64,000 nucleotides of DNA. Source: Luzula sylvatica (taxonomy: Eukaryota > Streptophyta > Magnoliopsida > Poales > Juncaceae). The first letter of the stretch is position 1, and every line of letters begins with the position of its first letter. Both the position numbers and the translations under genes were made by a program. A model generated the notes under the pieces. It had not been told where the DNA came from. It worked only from the letters and a program-made list of their open reading frames with translations, and ran no database searches. Positions 11,179 to 22,234 of the stretch are shown here, piece after piece. The stretch is taken from positions 45,213,552 through 45,277,551 of the forward strand of contig OX326956.1 in the NCBI GenBank assembly GCA_946800325.1, written 5' to 3'.

Positions 11179-12142
11179 TGAAGGAAATACAGTTACAGAT
11201 CAACTAGTTGAATGTACAAATGAGTGTAGACAAACATACGTGTTCGTCGGAACGATTGGATGCATAATAAGATTATGCAAATCTGGCAGAAATTACATGG
11301 TGCGTCATGACGCACCATATTGTGCGTCATGACGCACAGTAGAGTAATTCTGAGAAAAGCCAATCTGTGAGTATACCGTCACGACGCACCAAGTTGTGCG
11401 TCCTGACGGTGGTGCGTCATGACGGACGTTATCCTGCGTCATGACGGTACACTGTATAACGGCTATATCCAAGTAAATGTGACTTGTGCGTCATGACGCA
11501 CCATATCGTGCGTCATGACGGACAGTGATCCGAATTCTGGATTAGCAGTTTTTGATACTCATTAATTCAGAGATTGATTATATAATCTCTGTAACCTCTC
11601 TCTCTCTCTCTTCTTCCTTATGATGCTAAGCCATTATTCTGTGCTAAGAACTAGATCTAGAGCTTGGAGAAAAGAGATAAAACTTGTGTGACAAGTTGAG
11701 GAAATTTAAGCAAGATTGTGGTGAATTTTAGGGGAATTCACCGCAACCGAAAGACGAAAAGCTCGAGGTGGATACGAGTAGAGAGATCTAAACTAAGATC
11801 TTCGACTGTGATCAATCGAGAGCAAGGACGAGCAAGGTCGGAGACAAATCGGATAGAATCCGGTTGTATACGATATAATCGGAGCTTCGGATTTGGTGTC
11901 GAATCGCGCGGGCGTGGGACGTGCGTGTCGCCGGAATCGAAGCAAGCAGTAACTAACTGAACAACCCGTCTCCGTGATCAATTTCACGTGGTATGTTTCT
12001 ATGTATATAAGAGTTATATTCATAGGTTTAGTTGCATTTCATGATTCGTACGGTCGAGTCGTTGACGTGGTCCTCGGGATCGGGTCGGACCGGGCCTCTC
12101 AATCCGCTGCGCGGGGCTCGGTAGTGACGCCGATACCCAACA
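11179..12142 (+). repeat. 5' LTR of Copia element C1 (964 bp)
   Basis: It begins TGAAGGAAATACAG and ends GATACCCAACA. The first 350 bases carry eight short palindromes in four pairs (core TCATGACG or variants), for example the perfect 18-mers at 11299-11316 and 11321-11338. A CT microsatellite lies near 11595. The sequence matches 17809-18782 wherever I compared it, except for a 10-bp duplication (ACTCATTAAT) in the 3' copy. The 80-aa ORF at 11718-11960 is inside the LTR and is not a gene. Confidence 0.92.
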
Positions 12143-12143
12143 G

Positions 12144-12155
12144 TGGTATCAGAGC
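12144..12155 (+). other. Primer binding site of C1 (initiator tRNA-Met type)
   Basis: TGGTATCAGAGC stands one base after the end of the 5' LTR. This is the standard plant Copia primer site complementary to the 3' end of initiator tRNA-Met. Confidence 0.9.
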
Positions 12156-12390
12156 GATCGTCACGATTCGATCGTCGAATCGATTTCGAATAAGTGTTAT
12201 TCGGAATTTCATGTAGAATTTTAGGACATAATCATGTAGTTGTAAAATTAGGACCATAGAAATCTTACTAGTATTTGATCATGAGATGATCAAAAGAATC
12301 TAGAAGTAATCATGAATTGTTCATGATTAATCGTTTTTGAAACGATTAAAATCTGTTAAAATTACAAAATAAAACTGAATTTCAGGTCTG

Positions 12391-13008
12391 GTGCGTCATG
12401 ACGCACGATATGGTGCATCATGACGCACACGGGAAATCCAAGAGTTGGATCTGAGGCGTTACTCAGTCCGTCGTGACGCACAAAAGTGGTGCGTCATGAC
12501 GCACTGTGTAAATTCGTACCATCATGACGGACCGTTTGGTGCGTCGTGACGGTAGAAGTCCAAAAAGTTTCTGGCAAACTGAACAAAATGGTTTTGTTCA
12601 GTGCGTCATGACGCACCCTCTGGCGTCATGACGGACCAGAACAGTCCGTCGTGACGGTATAACCAACCATCATGACGGAAGAACCTCAAAAAGTTTCTGG
12701 AAATCTGGACAAAATGGTTTTGTACAGTCCGTCAGGACGCACCGTCTGGCATCATGACGGAAGAACACGGTCCGTCGTGACGGTAGTAACCAACCGTCAT
12801 GACGGAGGAACCTGAAATAGTTTCTGGAATAGGCAACAAAATTGTTTTGTATGGTCCGTCGTGACGCACTGTCTGGCGTCATGACGGACCTGTGAAGTCC
12901 GTCGTGACGCACGTTATGTTGCGTCATGACGGAAGTCAATGGAAGTCCATTTTAGTACGGTGCGTCATGACGGACGTTATGTTGCGTCGTGACGCACAGT
13001 GTAATTTT
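12391..13008 (+). repeat. Leader array of ~20 short palindromes (GTGCGTCATGACGCAC type)
   Basis: I count about twenty units built on YCGTCRTGACGS, mostly in ten close pairs, between the primer site and the gag-position region of C1. Perfect 16-mers such as GTGCGTCATGACGCAC alternate with half-changed forms ending GACGGAC or GACGGTA. The same unit fills the LTR U3. TGACG is the core bound by TGA/bZIP factors in plants, but a regulatory role is only an inference. Confidence 0.85.
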
Positions 13009-13129
13009 TATTGATTTATTTAATTGTGGTTCTAATCATTATTAATTATGTTCATTCATCATGATATACTTGCTTATTGATATAATTAGATTATATCACA
13101 TAAATCCCTGCATAATACTTAAGTCATGA

Positions 13130-13600
13130 AATGCCTTCCATGTTCACAACCTCCGAGGTTGGTCATCACACCTTGCACGGTTTCAGGCCAAAGTCGGGCG
13201 TGCATTGTTGTATGTATCAACGTGAGAGGCAAGCGTTGATTGGGGACAAATGCGGGTTCAGGCCAAAGTCGGGCGCATTTGTAGCTCAATTGAACGATAA
13301 GTGAATGTGGTTGTGACTTAACCGTCCAAGCCAATCCGATTGGGGTTCGGGGCATAGTTAGGATGCACAAACGGAATTTGAATCATATATGATATGGTTC
13401 AATACCGAAATCCTATAAAAGGTCAAGAGTCGCATTGGATGCGATTGGATTTATTCTACCTAAATAGTGAGATCCCATTTGTCGGCCAAAGTCACTTGTG
13501 GGAGGATCATGAAATATGGGTCTTGAAGTGTTATTGGATTAAGAATCCCGAATCAATATTAGGGTTATTGATTTGATAAAAGTAACATATTTCATATCAT
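13130..13600 (+). other. Structured region in gag position of C1 with constant-loop hairpins
   Basis: Two hairpins share the loop TTTCAGGCCAAAGTCGGG or nearly so: stem TGCACG/CGTGCA (13174-13206) and stem ACAAATGCG/CGCATTTGT (13246-13282). A palindrome CCAATCCGATTGG follows near 13331. A third hairpin of this kind is at 14592-14628. The region aligns by eye with 32750-33200 of the next Copia copy. No convincing gag protein is readable here. Confidence 0.6.
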
Positions 13601-14039
13601 ATAAGCATATAGAATAAGTACGCACGGTTAGTTGTCAATGTCATAATTCATGTAGAATAATCATTTAAGCAACACCAATATCATATCGATATGATCGATA
13701 TTAGAGAAAGCAAAAAAATTTGACAAACTTGAGAAGAAGTCAAATAATATTGTATGTCAAATGTTGACATACATAAGACACGAAACTTCAAAGGAGCTTG
13801 AGGATTTATAAGAAACAAGGGTCTAAGGGTGATTAAGACAAACGTTGTCTCAATCAAGGATTTGGGCAAGTTGTTGTCCCAATATCAAAAGAAAGGTTAA
13901 ATCCGAGGAGGATTAATCCAAAAGTTGATAATAATAGTTTCTTTTGACATTATCATCTTGACTATGTGTATGCGATACACATGTCTACAATCCATTTGAT
14001 GGAATACTAGTTTCATTCGAATAAGATTCGCATGACAAG

Positions 14040-16690
14040 TACAAGAATTGTTTAGTAATCAAGATGACAAAAGTGTCATTCCAAAGGTTGGAAAAACGGT
14101 CAAAGACTTATCAAAAACCAAACATTTTGAATGTAGGTAAATAAGTAAGTTCTGAGGCAAGAGGAGGCTACAAATATTTCATTATATTTACCAACGATTA
14201 TTGTAGATATAAAGATATCTATTTAATGCGTTTGAAACATAATTTTGAATGGTTCAAAAACGTTTCGAAATGAAATACGAAGTCAACTAAGCGAGAAAAT
14301 CAAAGTCTTTCGATAAGATCGAAGAGACGAACATTTTAAGCTATGAGTATGATAATCATCTAGAAAATTTATGGAAAAGTTTCATAGTTATTTTCATTCG
14401 GAACATCAATGTAGATTAATGTGTCCGAGAGGAGGAATCAAACTTTGTTGTTTGATAGATGATAAATCAAAATCTAATATTTCAAATAAGATTTGAAAAT
14501 TTACCCTTAAGACCAAGGTTAATCACATACCTTCTAAGTCGGTGCAAAAGACCCCATATATGATATGGATCGGAAATAAATTAAATTGAGGATTAACGTG
14601 GTTTCAGGCCAAAGTCGGGCACGTTAATAGTTCAATGTTAATGAAAACTTCCGATGTTATCTTTTGTAAGATTTGGAGATTTGAATTCGAAAACTGGTTT
14701 TGGATAAACTAAATCTCAAATCTTGATATGTTCATTCATTGAGTATTCTTAAAGAAATTAAAGGATACCATTTATTAAATCCCAATGAGAATTAGATTTT
14801 CATAGTTCCAAGAGATACCTTCTTAGAGGAGGACTTAATGTGCATAAGTTTGAAACTTAATGTCACTTATATCTATGAGGGCTAGTGGGAGATGAATCGA
14901 TCTCGAAAGGTTCGAGACTCGAATGGAACATTGAACCGATGAATATGATTGGAATTTCATCAAAAGTTGATGAATCCAAGTCAAAATCACAAAGCGATTT
15001 TATTGATCAATTTAGACACGTCACAAATCGATAAATTGTGAATTTATCAAAGAATGTGACAAACGAATCGATCTCATACATGATGAGTCGATGGACTAAA
15101 TGATGCTATAAAGGATAAAAATTTCACATGGCATAGTGCCATGGAATTCATGATTCAATCCATGCATGTCATCAAGTTTAGAACTTGGTTTAAACATTCT
15201 TTAGGGTATGACCCATAGGATGTAAGTGAGTTTTCAAAGTGAAAGCTAACGTGGATTGGAATATGTATACTTACAAAGCAAGAATATTTATGAGATTCGA
15301 AAATTCATGATATGATCATGAAGAAACGGTTTCACAAATAATCACGCTTTATTCATTAGGATTATATTTGCCATTTTACATAGTATGACTATGATTTTTG
15401 ACAAATGGATGACAAGACCGTATTCCTTGATAGGAAATATTAAAGGGTGTGTATGTGACACAACCTAATGGTTTTATCGATCAAAAGAATCCAAGAAAAG
15501 TATACAAATTTCAACGATCCATATGATGGATTGAAGAATAATTCATGAAATCGGAATCTTATTCTGATAAAATTATAATTAGTTATAATATTATCAAGAG
15601 CAAAAGAAAAGCTTTGTGTAGATGTGAAGGTTAGTGGGAGCCACATACATTTCTTATATTAAAATATATGAACGATATATTATTCGTAGGAAACGATTGT
15701 CGTTTCGCTATGAAAATTCAGACGAGACAACTTATGAGATAAGCATAAAAATCTATAAGATAGATTTAAAATTCCTCGATCTGAATCGAAGTATGTACAT
15801 CGACAAAACACTGAAAATGGTTTTCAGTACATAAATCCAAGATCGGATTTCTTCCAAATGTCGAATGGCGAAATTTTTCTGAGAATCGATGTGCGACATC
15901 GAGTTAAAGAAAAATAGGAAAATGGATATTTTATATTTCGATAATAGAATATTCCAAATACGCCATGATATGTACTAATCTTTAAATATTGTTCATATTA
16001 AGTGTCGTAATTATCAATCGAATCCAGAGAATATTTCGTTTCGAATACTTTATATGGTTGGATCGAACGAAAACAATTTAATATGGTTGTATAATGGTTA
16101 TACTTTGCATACGCATAATAGTTATGCAACATTTAAAACCCGGATTCGTATTGAAATTAATAAACAATATCCTTTTAGAAAGGATTAATATTATATTTCT
16201 CATATAAAATGGTGAAGAAAATATATCGGTGATAAAAGTTATACCGATAGCATTTCTCCAAACATGCAACACATTTACGAAATGTGTACATATTTTGCTT
16301 AAAGAAAAATGAAGTTGTATGAAAGAGTTTCACAACAACTAAAAATGAAAATTCTACGATGGAATTAGATTTCAATGCGGCTTACGAAGCCGCAATGGAA
16401 ACGTTATGGATCAAGATGTTGATCATACTTGGTATTATCCCAAGTAATAGGATTCTTTGGTTATCTATTTCGATGGTCGAAATAGCATAAACCAAAAGAA
16501 ACTGAAATAACATAACCACTCCAAACTTATATTTAAATAGGTATTGGATACCTAACAAAAATTGACACTAACGGGAACGTAGCGGAACCGTTTACAAAAA
16601 CTGCTTTCTTCTTAGTTAAGCATGAATGTCATGCGAAGACTATAGGTATAGAGATACCTAGAGGAGGAATAGATTTGAGGTATAGTTATC
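14040..16690 (+). pseudogene. Decayed pol of Copia C1
   Basis: Short readable islands match the intact pol at 37519-40707: a GKMTK-like block near 14062, an ARGGYKYF-like block near 14158 (integrase), a TQPNGF-like and KFQRSI-like block at about 15460-15530 (RT), and an YEAAMETLWIK-like block near 16385 with the RNase H tail near 16560-16690. Stops and frame changes are dense throughout, so no protein can be made. Confidence 0.75.
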
Positions 16691-16749
16691 TTACACCGAT
16701 AGTCATCGCAGATTATAATCCTAGCAGAGATTATAGGTGTAAACGCTGC

Positions 16750-17808
16750 ATCAAACAATACTTACTCTATATTAGTGCATTTCAAAAAATTTAAAATTTT
16801 AATTGCATTTATACTTATATGAAAACTTGTGTGTGGTTGTGTAATATGATTACACGAACCTTGAATTATGACTTGTGTGAGCGTCTACATAATACGTGAT
16901 TATGTTAAGTAAAACCGTCACATTTCAAAAGTTATATTTCAAAAACGTCCCTAGTCACGATTAGGATACTTATGTGATAAGTATATCTATTATAAGATAA
17001 TAGACTAACGTGTACACTAGCATATTCGCCGAGGTGATGATTATGTTTTGCTAATCATAGGACAAAGAGTTTGTCGAATCGGGAATATGGATATGCATTA
17101 GGTTATGCATATTGTGACTTGACCAAAAGTGCGATACCATGACATGGTTTAGTCATTGTAGATGGAATCGTAGCGAATGGGGTCTTAGTTCTTCACACTT
17201 GAGATGATCATAGATCAATTTTTGTGCGTAACATGATGCTTAGATATAGTCTTCCACTATCTGTAACAGGATGGTCATGGGATTATAATCGGGTATTATC
17301 TGAAACACGGAATTTGATGTGAGTCATCAAGATAGAAATTGTTCCTTTCGAGAGAAAGAGATATCCCTTAGGCCTATCGATGAATTAATCAACGAAATCT
17401 CTGGCCAGAGTCAATGATATTAATAGTTAATATCGATTGTATTTGTTGATTCAATTCGGTATCGAAATTTAAGTATAGTCAATCAAAACATAAGGATGAC
17501 TATTACCATGCCTTTTGATTGACGGATATCGCGAACAAGAGAACTAAACACCACCGTTCGAGATGGGTATAAATGATCACAATCATTTTTCGTTTTCAAC
17601 GTGGGAAAGCTATGATGGATTTCTTCCTAGATCCCTCTCATTAGCCCGTGAGCTTAGGCATAAGTTCACTACCATTGCTTGATACGAACCTACGCGGTCA
17701 CACATAGAGCTGTCTTATTTCGGGCTTAAATTTCAATCTCTGAGGTTATGTGTACATGAGATGTACACTAGTACTTTCTTTAGTTGGATCTTGAACTGAG
17801 TGGGAGAC
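16750..17808 (+). other. 3' non-coding region and polypurine tract of C1
   Basis: About 1 kb between the RNase H remnant and the 3' LTR, shared by eye with 40730-41856, 35450-36480 and, inverted, 27634-28700. It includes the hairpin-forming GATTATGTTTTGCTAATCAT near 17038 and ends with the polypurine tract GAGTGGGAGAC that primes plus-strand DNA. Confidence 0.75.
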
Positions 17809-18782
17809 TGAAGGAAATACAGTTACAGATCAACTAGTTGAATGTACAAATGAGTGTAGACAAACATACGTGTTCGTCGGAACGATTGGATGCATAATAA
17901 GATTATGCAAATCTGGCAGAAATTACATGGTGCGTCATGACGCACCATATTGTGCGTCATGACGCACAGTAGAGTAATTCTGAGAAAAGCCAATCTGTGA
18001 GTATACCGTCACGACGCACCAAGTTGTGCGTCCTGACGGTGGTGCGTCATGACGGACGTTATCCTGCGTCATGACGGTACACTGTATAACGGCTATATCC
18101 AAGTAAATGTGACTTGTGCGTCATGACGCACCATATCGTGCGTCATGACGGACAGTGATCCGAATTCTGGATTAGCAGTTTTTGATACTCATTAATACTC
18201 ATTAATTCAGAGATTGATTATATAATCTCTGTAACCTCTCTCTCTCTCTCTTCTTCCTTATGATGCTAAGCCATTATTCTGTGCTAAGAACTAGATCTAG
18301 AGCTTGGAGAAAAGAGATAAAACTTGTGTGACAAGTTGAGGAAATTTAAGCAAGATTGTGGTGAATTTTAGGGGAATTCACCGCAACCGAAAGACGAAAA
18401 GCTCGAGGTGGATACGAGTAGAGAGATCTAAACTAAGATCTTCGACTGTGATCAATCGAGAGCAAGGACGAGCAAGGTCGGAGACAAATCGGATAGAATC
18501 CGGTTGTATACGATATAATCGGAGCTTCGGATTTGGTGTCGAATCGCGCGGGCGTGGGACGTGCGTGTCGCCGGAATCGAAGCAAGCAGTAACTAACTGA
18601 ACAACCCGTCTCCGTGATCAATTTCACGTGGTATGTTTCTATGTATATAAGAGTTATATTCATAGGTTTAGTTGCATTTCATGATTCGTACGGTCGAGTC
18701 GTTGACGTGGTCCTCGGGATCGGGTCGGACCGGGCCTCTCAATCCGCTGCGCGGGGCTCGGTAGTGACGCCGATACCCAACA
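17809..18782 (+). repeat. 3' LTR of Copia element C1 (974 bp)
   Basis: Same start and end as the 5' LTR. The only difference I found is a tandem duplication of ACTCATTAAT near 18190, which accounts for the 10-bp length difference. The identical 80-aa ORF (18358-18600) follows from this identity and is not a gene. Confidence 0.92.
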
Positions 18783-18846
18783 GTGTGAATTTTCAAATTT
18801 TTGTAATCGTTGATTACATAATTTTTAAAGTGATACATATATAATA
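18783..18846. repeat. Last piece of the ~165-bp repeat unit
   Basis: After the GTGTG duplication the unit continues with AATTTTCAAATTTTTGTAAT and GTTGATTACATAATTTTTAA and stops near 18846, which closes the original array. Confidence 0.8.
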
Positions 18847-18939
18847 GGAAATTTTCAAATAACTCCCTGACTTTTGAGAAATTCCGAAAAAATCCCCTAC
18901 ATACAAGGTTTTCTTCATATATTCTTATTGCCATGATTC

Positions 18940-19175
18940 AATGATATTTAAGGCAATGATTATTTTTTTTGTATTGAATATGAACTTAGCTATAAATATA
19001 GAGTCTAGACTAGAGTTTTATTCATTCCAACAAATATCAACAATTGTATTTTTTCTTTCTCCAGTATAGTAACATAGTTTGAGCGTCGGCGGTCGTGATT
19101 TTTTTCCTTCGGGGTTTCCAATTAAAATTTTGTGTGTTCTTTTGTGCTTGTTTGCGACAACAATCCTAACAAACA
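18940..19175 (+). mobile_element. Possible Copia-type LTR fragment
   Basis: The sequence has CTATAAATATAGAG near 18992 as a TATA-like box, then TTTTTTTCCTTCGGGGTTTC, a GTGTGTTCTTTTGTGC stretch and an end near CAACAATCCTAACA. This is the layout of the R/U5 end of many plant Copia LTRs. I found no clear start or target duplication, so it may be a truncated LTR. Confidence 0.35.
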
Positions 19176-19180
19176 ATTAT

Positions 19181-20316
19181 TATCCATAAATGCACTTATT
19201 CAATCTAAAAAATGTTTCCAATGTAAGTCTTGTTCGGTGAAAAGATGGAAAACTGAAAGAGTGGAAAGGAAGAAGAATGATTATTTCATTTTATGTCACT
19301 AGTGTTAGGCAAGATTTATAGAAGAAAAAAATGGTTTAAATATGTAGATAATTCTTGATAACCAAAATATTCTTATTATGATTATGATTATGATTATTAT
19401 TATAACATGTCTATCTAGTATTTACTATTTGGATGAATGGATCAGGCCTTTTGTTTGAAAATTTGTAAATTCAAACCAGATTGTGAGATGTATTTAAATC
19501 TTGATTTGTATTGAAGTCTCACCCATTCCACAAGACCAGAAATGAACACGAGATTTATATGACGGCTTAAATTATTGTTAACCATCACAATCTTAATAAT
19601 TGCCTTGTCACATGGTCATTACAATTTATTAATTACATCACCCTAAATAGTGCAAATATAAATTGATTAAAACAAATTACACAGTATATACCCTTTTACT
19701 AACTTTATTCTCTCCTCACAAATCTTGAGGTATTTAATTCAACTACTCTTCTTAGATAATTATTTCGACTTTGGATAACCACCATCAATGAAAACCAATC
19801 TCGTCTGCATGACAACTACAAACAAAATAAAAATCTTTTGCTTTTTTTCTCTTCGAATGTTTTCTCTAGTGAAATAATGTAATTTTCTCAAGGACTTAAA
19901 AAAAATGAAAATTGTGAAAGGTGACTTTGTTAAAAAAAAACTTATTTTAGTCTTATCTCACATGATGAACATGGGCCCTTATGGTTGGTCCTGGCCCCAT
20001 GATGCAGATCCACAGTGAATGAATAGTCTATCTATACGACTATACCCCATTGCCTCTCTCTCTCTCTGTCTCTCTCTCTATCTCTATCTCTATCCGTCTC
20101 TTTCTCCATTTTTTGCTTCTTAGATTAACCTTAGGCCTACCATTACTCAAATATCCAATTTCATCCCGTTAAATTTTTGAAACAAGAACAAGAACAATAA
20201 CCCATTTGGATTGTTCAATCATTTTCGTATCTAGCTCGTCGTTTTATTTTTCTTTTTGAGATTTGAGGTACCAACAAATTCCAATTTTCTGAATAGAGGA
20301 GGCAATAGAAAGAAAA
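19181..20316 (+). promoter_or_regulatory. Upstream region and CT-rich leader of the PILS-like gene
   Basis: Mostly AT-rich DNA without ORFs. A TGGGCC-type motif (ATGGGCCC) lies near 19970, and a (CT)n tract at about 20051-20104 fits the pyrimidine-rich 5' leaders frequent in plants. No convincing TATA box could be chosen. The extent of promoter and 5' UTR is inferred from position only. Confidence 0.35.
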
Positions 20317-21881
20317 ATGTTTTCTTTGTTTTCTGTGGATCAAACGGTGAAGGAGGGAGGGAGTTGGGTATCGGGCGTGGTTCCATTGTTGAAGCTTCTA
20401 TCTCTAACTGTTATCGGGCTGATTCTCGCCCACCCCAAAACCCAAATCGTTCCGAGAGCTACTTTTAAATTGCTAAGCAAATTGGTTTTCGCCCTCTTTC
20501 TCCCTTGCCTCATCTTCGTTCAGCTCGGCCAATCCGTCAGCCTAGAGGTACTCATCAATTCATCTCTCTAGTCTCTATATCCAACTTTGTTTCAATTCAT
20601 TTTCTTTGTAATTTTCGTACCAACAAAAAGTATCAAATTCATCTCTTTCAGGACGTACTTCTATGGTGGTTCATCCCCTTAAACGTGGTCATAAGCACTG
20701 TAATAGGCTGCGGATTAGGCTACATAGTAGCCTTAATTTGCCGCCCACCAGCTCAGTATTTCCGCTTCACAGTCATCATGACCGGATTCGGCAACACTGG
20801 AAATCTCTCAATCGCCATTGTTGGATCCATTTGCCACAGCTCGGATCAACCATTCGGATCCAATTGTAGCCGAACTGGAACCGCTTACGTGTCGTTTGCT
20901 CAATGGGTTGCAGTCATTTTGGTCTACACTTTAGTCTACCACATGATGGAACCCCCAATGGAATATTACGAAGTCGTCCCAGAAGGTATCAACCCGAAAA
21001 AAAGTTTCAACCTTTTCACCCCCTTAACTTTATATTTTATAAAAATAACATTTTTTTATTCTTAAGGTGAGGAGATCCAAGAAATAAGAGAAACGAGAGA
21101 GACACAATCGATAAGTAACTCAAATTTAAGCCGACCATTATTACACGAAGCAGAATGGCCAGGAATGGTGGACAAAGAAACCGAGCACGCAAAAATCCCG
21201 TTCATAGCACGCGTATTCATGAGCATATCAGGTTCGTCTCAAAACATTTTCCCAGAGCTGGACCTAACAGACGAGTCCAACAACACGGGTCCAAGCAGTC
21301 CAAAGTCGCTGCGATGCCTGGCCGAACCCAAAGTGGTTCGAAGAATTCGTATCGTTGCAGAAAAAACCCCAATCCAACACATTCTACAACCACCCACCAT
21401 CGCGTCTTTACTCGCGTTGATCGTAGGACTCGTGCCGGTTTTTAAAAATTTCGTTTTCGGTACGGACGCGCCTTTGGCATTTTTTACTGATAGTCTCGAG
21501 ATTTTAGCCGGTGCGGTGGTACCGTTGGTGATGTTAATATTAGGAGGGTTATTATCAGAAGGACCGAATGATTCTTCGTTAGGGGTACGCACCACAATTG
21601 GGATTCTCGTGGCACGACTTTTGGTGTTGCCTTTGATTGGAATCGGAGTCGTGGGTTTAGCGGATCGATTAGGGTTTTTGGTCGAAGGCGATTTGATGTA
21701 CCGATTCGTGCTCTTGTTGCAGTACACGACTCCGAGTGCGATTTTGTTGGGTGCGATTGCGAGTTTGAGAGGCTATGCGGTTAAAGAAGCGTCTGCGTTG
21801 TTGTTTTGGCAACATGTTTGTGCGGTGATTTCGCTCTCGGTTTACATCGTGGTTTATTTCAAATTGCTTTCTTATATTTGA
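20317..21881 (+). CDS. PILS: PIN-LIKES auxin carrier, PILS2/PILS6-like
   Basis: PILS proteins are auxin carriers of the endoplasmic reticulum that hold auxin inside the cell and so lower nuclear auxin signalling. Exons 20317-20547, 20652-20985 and 21067-21881 join with GT-AG borders and consistent phase into 459 residues, near the family's usual 400-460. The N-terminal half has VVPLLKLLSLTVIG, LAHPKTQIVPRATF and LLSKLVFALFLPCLIF, then TGFGNTGNLSIAIV and SYVSFAQWVAVILVYT-like blocks (here AYVSFAQW). A charged loop in the middle (about residues 200-260) is followed by a second membrane half with LQPPTIASLLALIVGLVP, LEILAGAVVPLVMLILGG and LLQYTTPSAILLGAI. This is the Mem_trans architecture. I chose ATG 20317 because it begins directly at the conserved N-terminus. 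It lies tail to tail with the next gene. Assignment to the PILS2/PILS6 branch is from memory; no damage is seen. Confidence 0.92.
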
Positions 21882-22234
21882 ATTTTTTTTGGAGTTTTTT
21901 GAATTGTTTTGTGTACGTATTATTGTTTGGTTTGTTTATTTGATGAGGCTTGCCCATGGGTATATGGTGGATTTTTGAGCCTTTGTGTAATAAGTTCGTT
22001 TGATTTTGGAAAACCTTGAAATTAGTATATGAAATTGTTAAGACCAGTAAACAAATTGGGTTAATCGTACAATTACTATTGTAAATAAAATCCCGAATGA
22101 ATAAAAAGTAAATTGTATTATTGGACTGTAAAATAAATGGGTAATTCATCTGGTCACAAAATCGTTCAATTGAAAAGAAAATGCGTAATTTCGACAAAAA
22201 AAGATATACAGACAGAATTATATATCCGCAAAAA
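21882..22234. other. Shared 3' intergenic region of two convergent genes
   Basis: 353 bases separate the two stop codons. AATAAA-type motifs at 22084-22089 and 22099-22104 could serve as poly(A) signals for the plus-strand gene. No other feature is seen. Confidence 0.5.

Larger units (their letters stand above)
11179..18782 (+). mobile_element. Copia element C1, young but coding-dead
   Basis: Order: 5' LTR, primer site at 12144-12155, palindrome-rich leader (about 12391-13008), a structured region in the gag position (about 13130-13600), badly decayed integrase (about 14040-14420), RT (about 15100-15730) and RNase H/C-terminal remnants (about 16370-16690), a ~1-kb 3' non-coding region, a purine tract GAGTGGGAGAC ending at 17808, and the 3' LTR. 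Nearly identical LTRs and an intact GTGTG duplication mean a recent insertion. Yet the pol remnants have stops in every frame. The copy must have been mobilised by proteins from another element, so it fits a non-autonomous Copia lineage. Confidence 0.9.
11174..18787. repeat. GTGTG target duplications of the Copia element
   Basis: GTGTG at 11174-11178 and at 18783-18787 directly flank TG...CA of the two LTRs. Downstream of the second copy the interrupted repeat unit continues (TGAATTTTCAAATTTTTGTA). Confidence 0.9.

Noticed and set aside
11718..11960. 80-aa ORF found identically at 18358-18600
   Set aside because: Both lie at the same position in the two LTRs of C1; identity comes from LTR duplication. 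No known domain.
12391..13008. CRISPR-like look of regularly spaced short repeats
   Set aside because: The units are palindromes in close pairs with short, variable gaps inside a Copia leader of a plant genome; there are no uniform spacers and no cas genes.
20256..20468. 70-aa ORF overlapping the PILS-like start
   Set aside because: Different frame, no ATG at its beginning and no family resemblance; the PILS frame is clearly the coding one.
21239..21727. 162-aa ORF opposite to the PILS-like gene
   Set aside because: It lies entirely antisense to exon 3 of a well-supported gene and has no recognisable domain.
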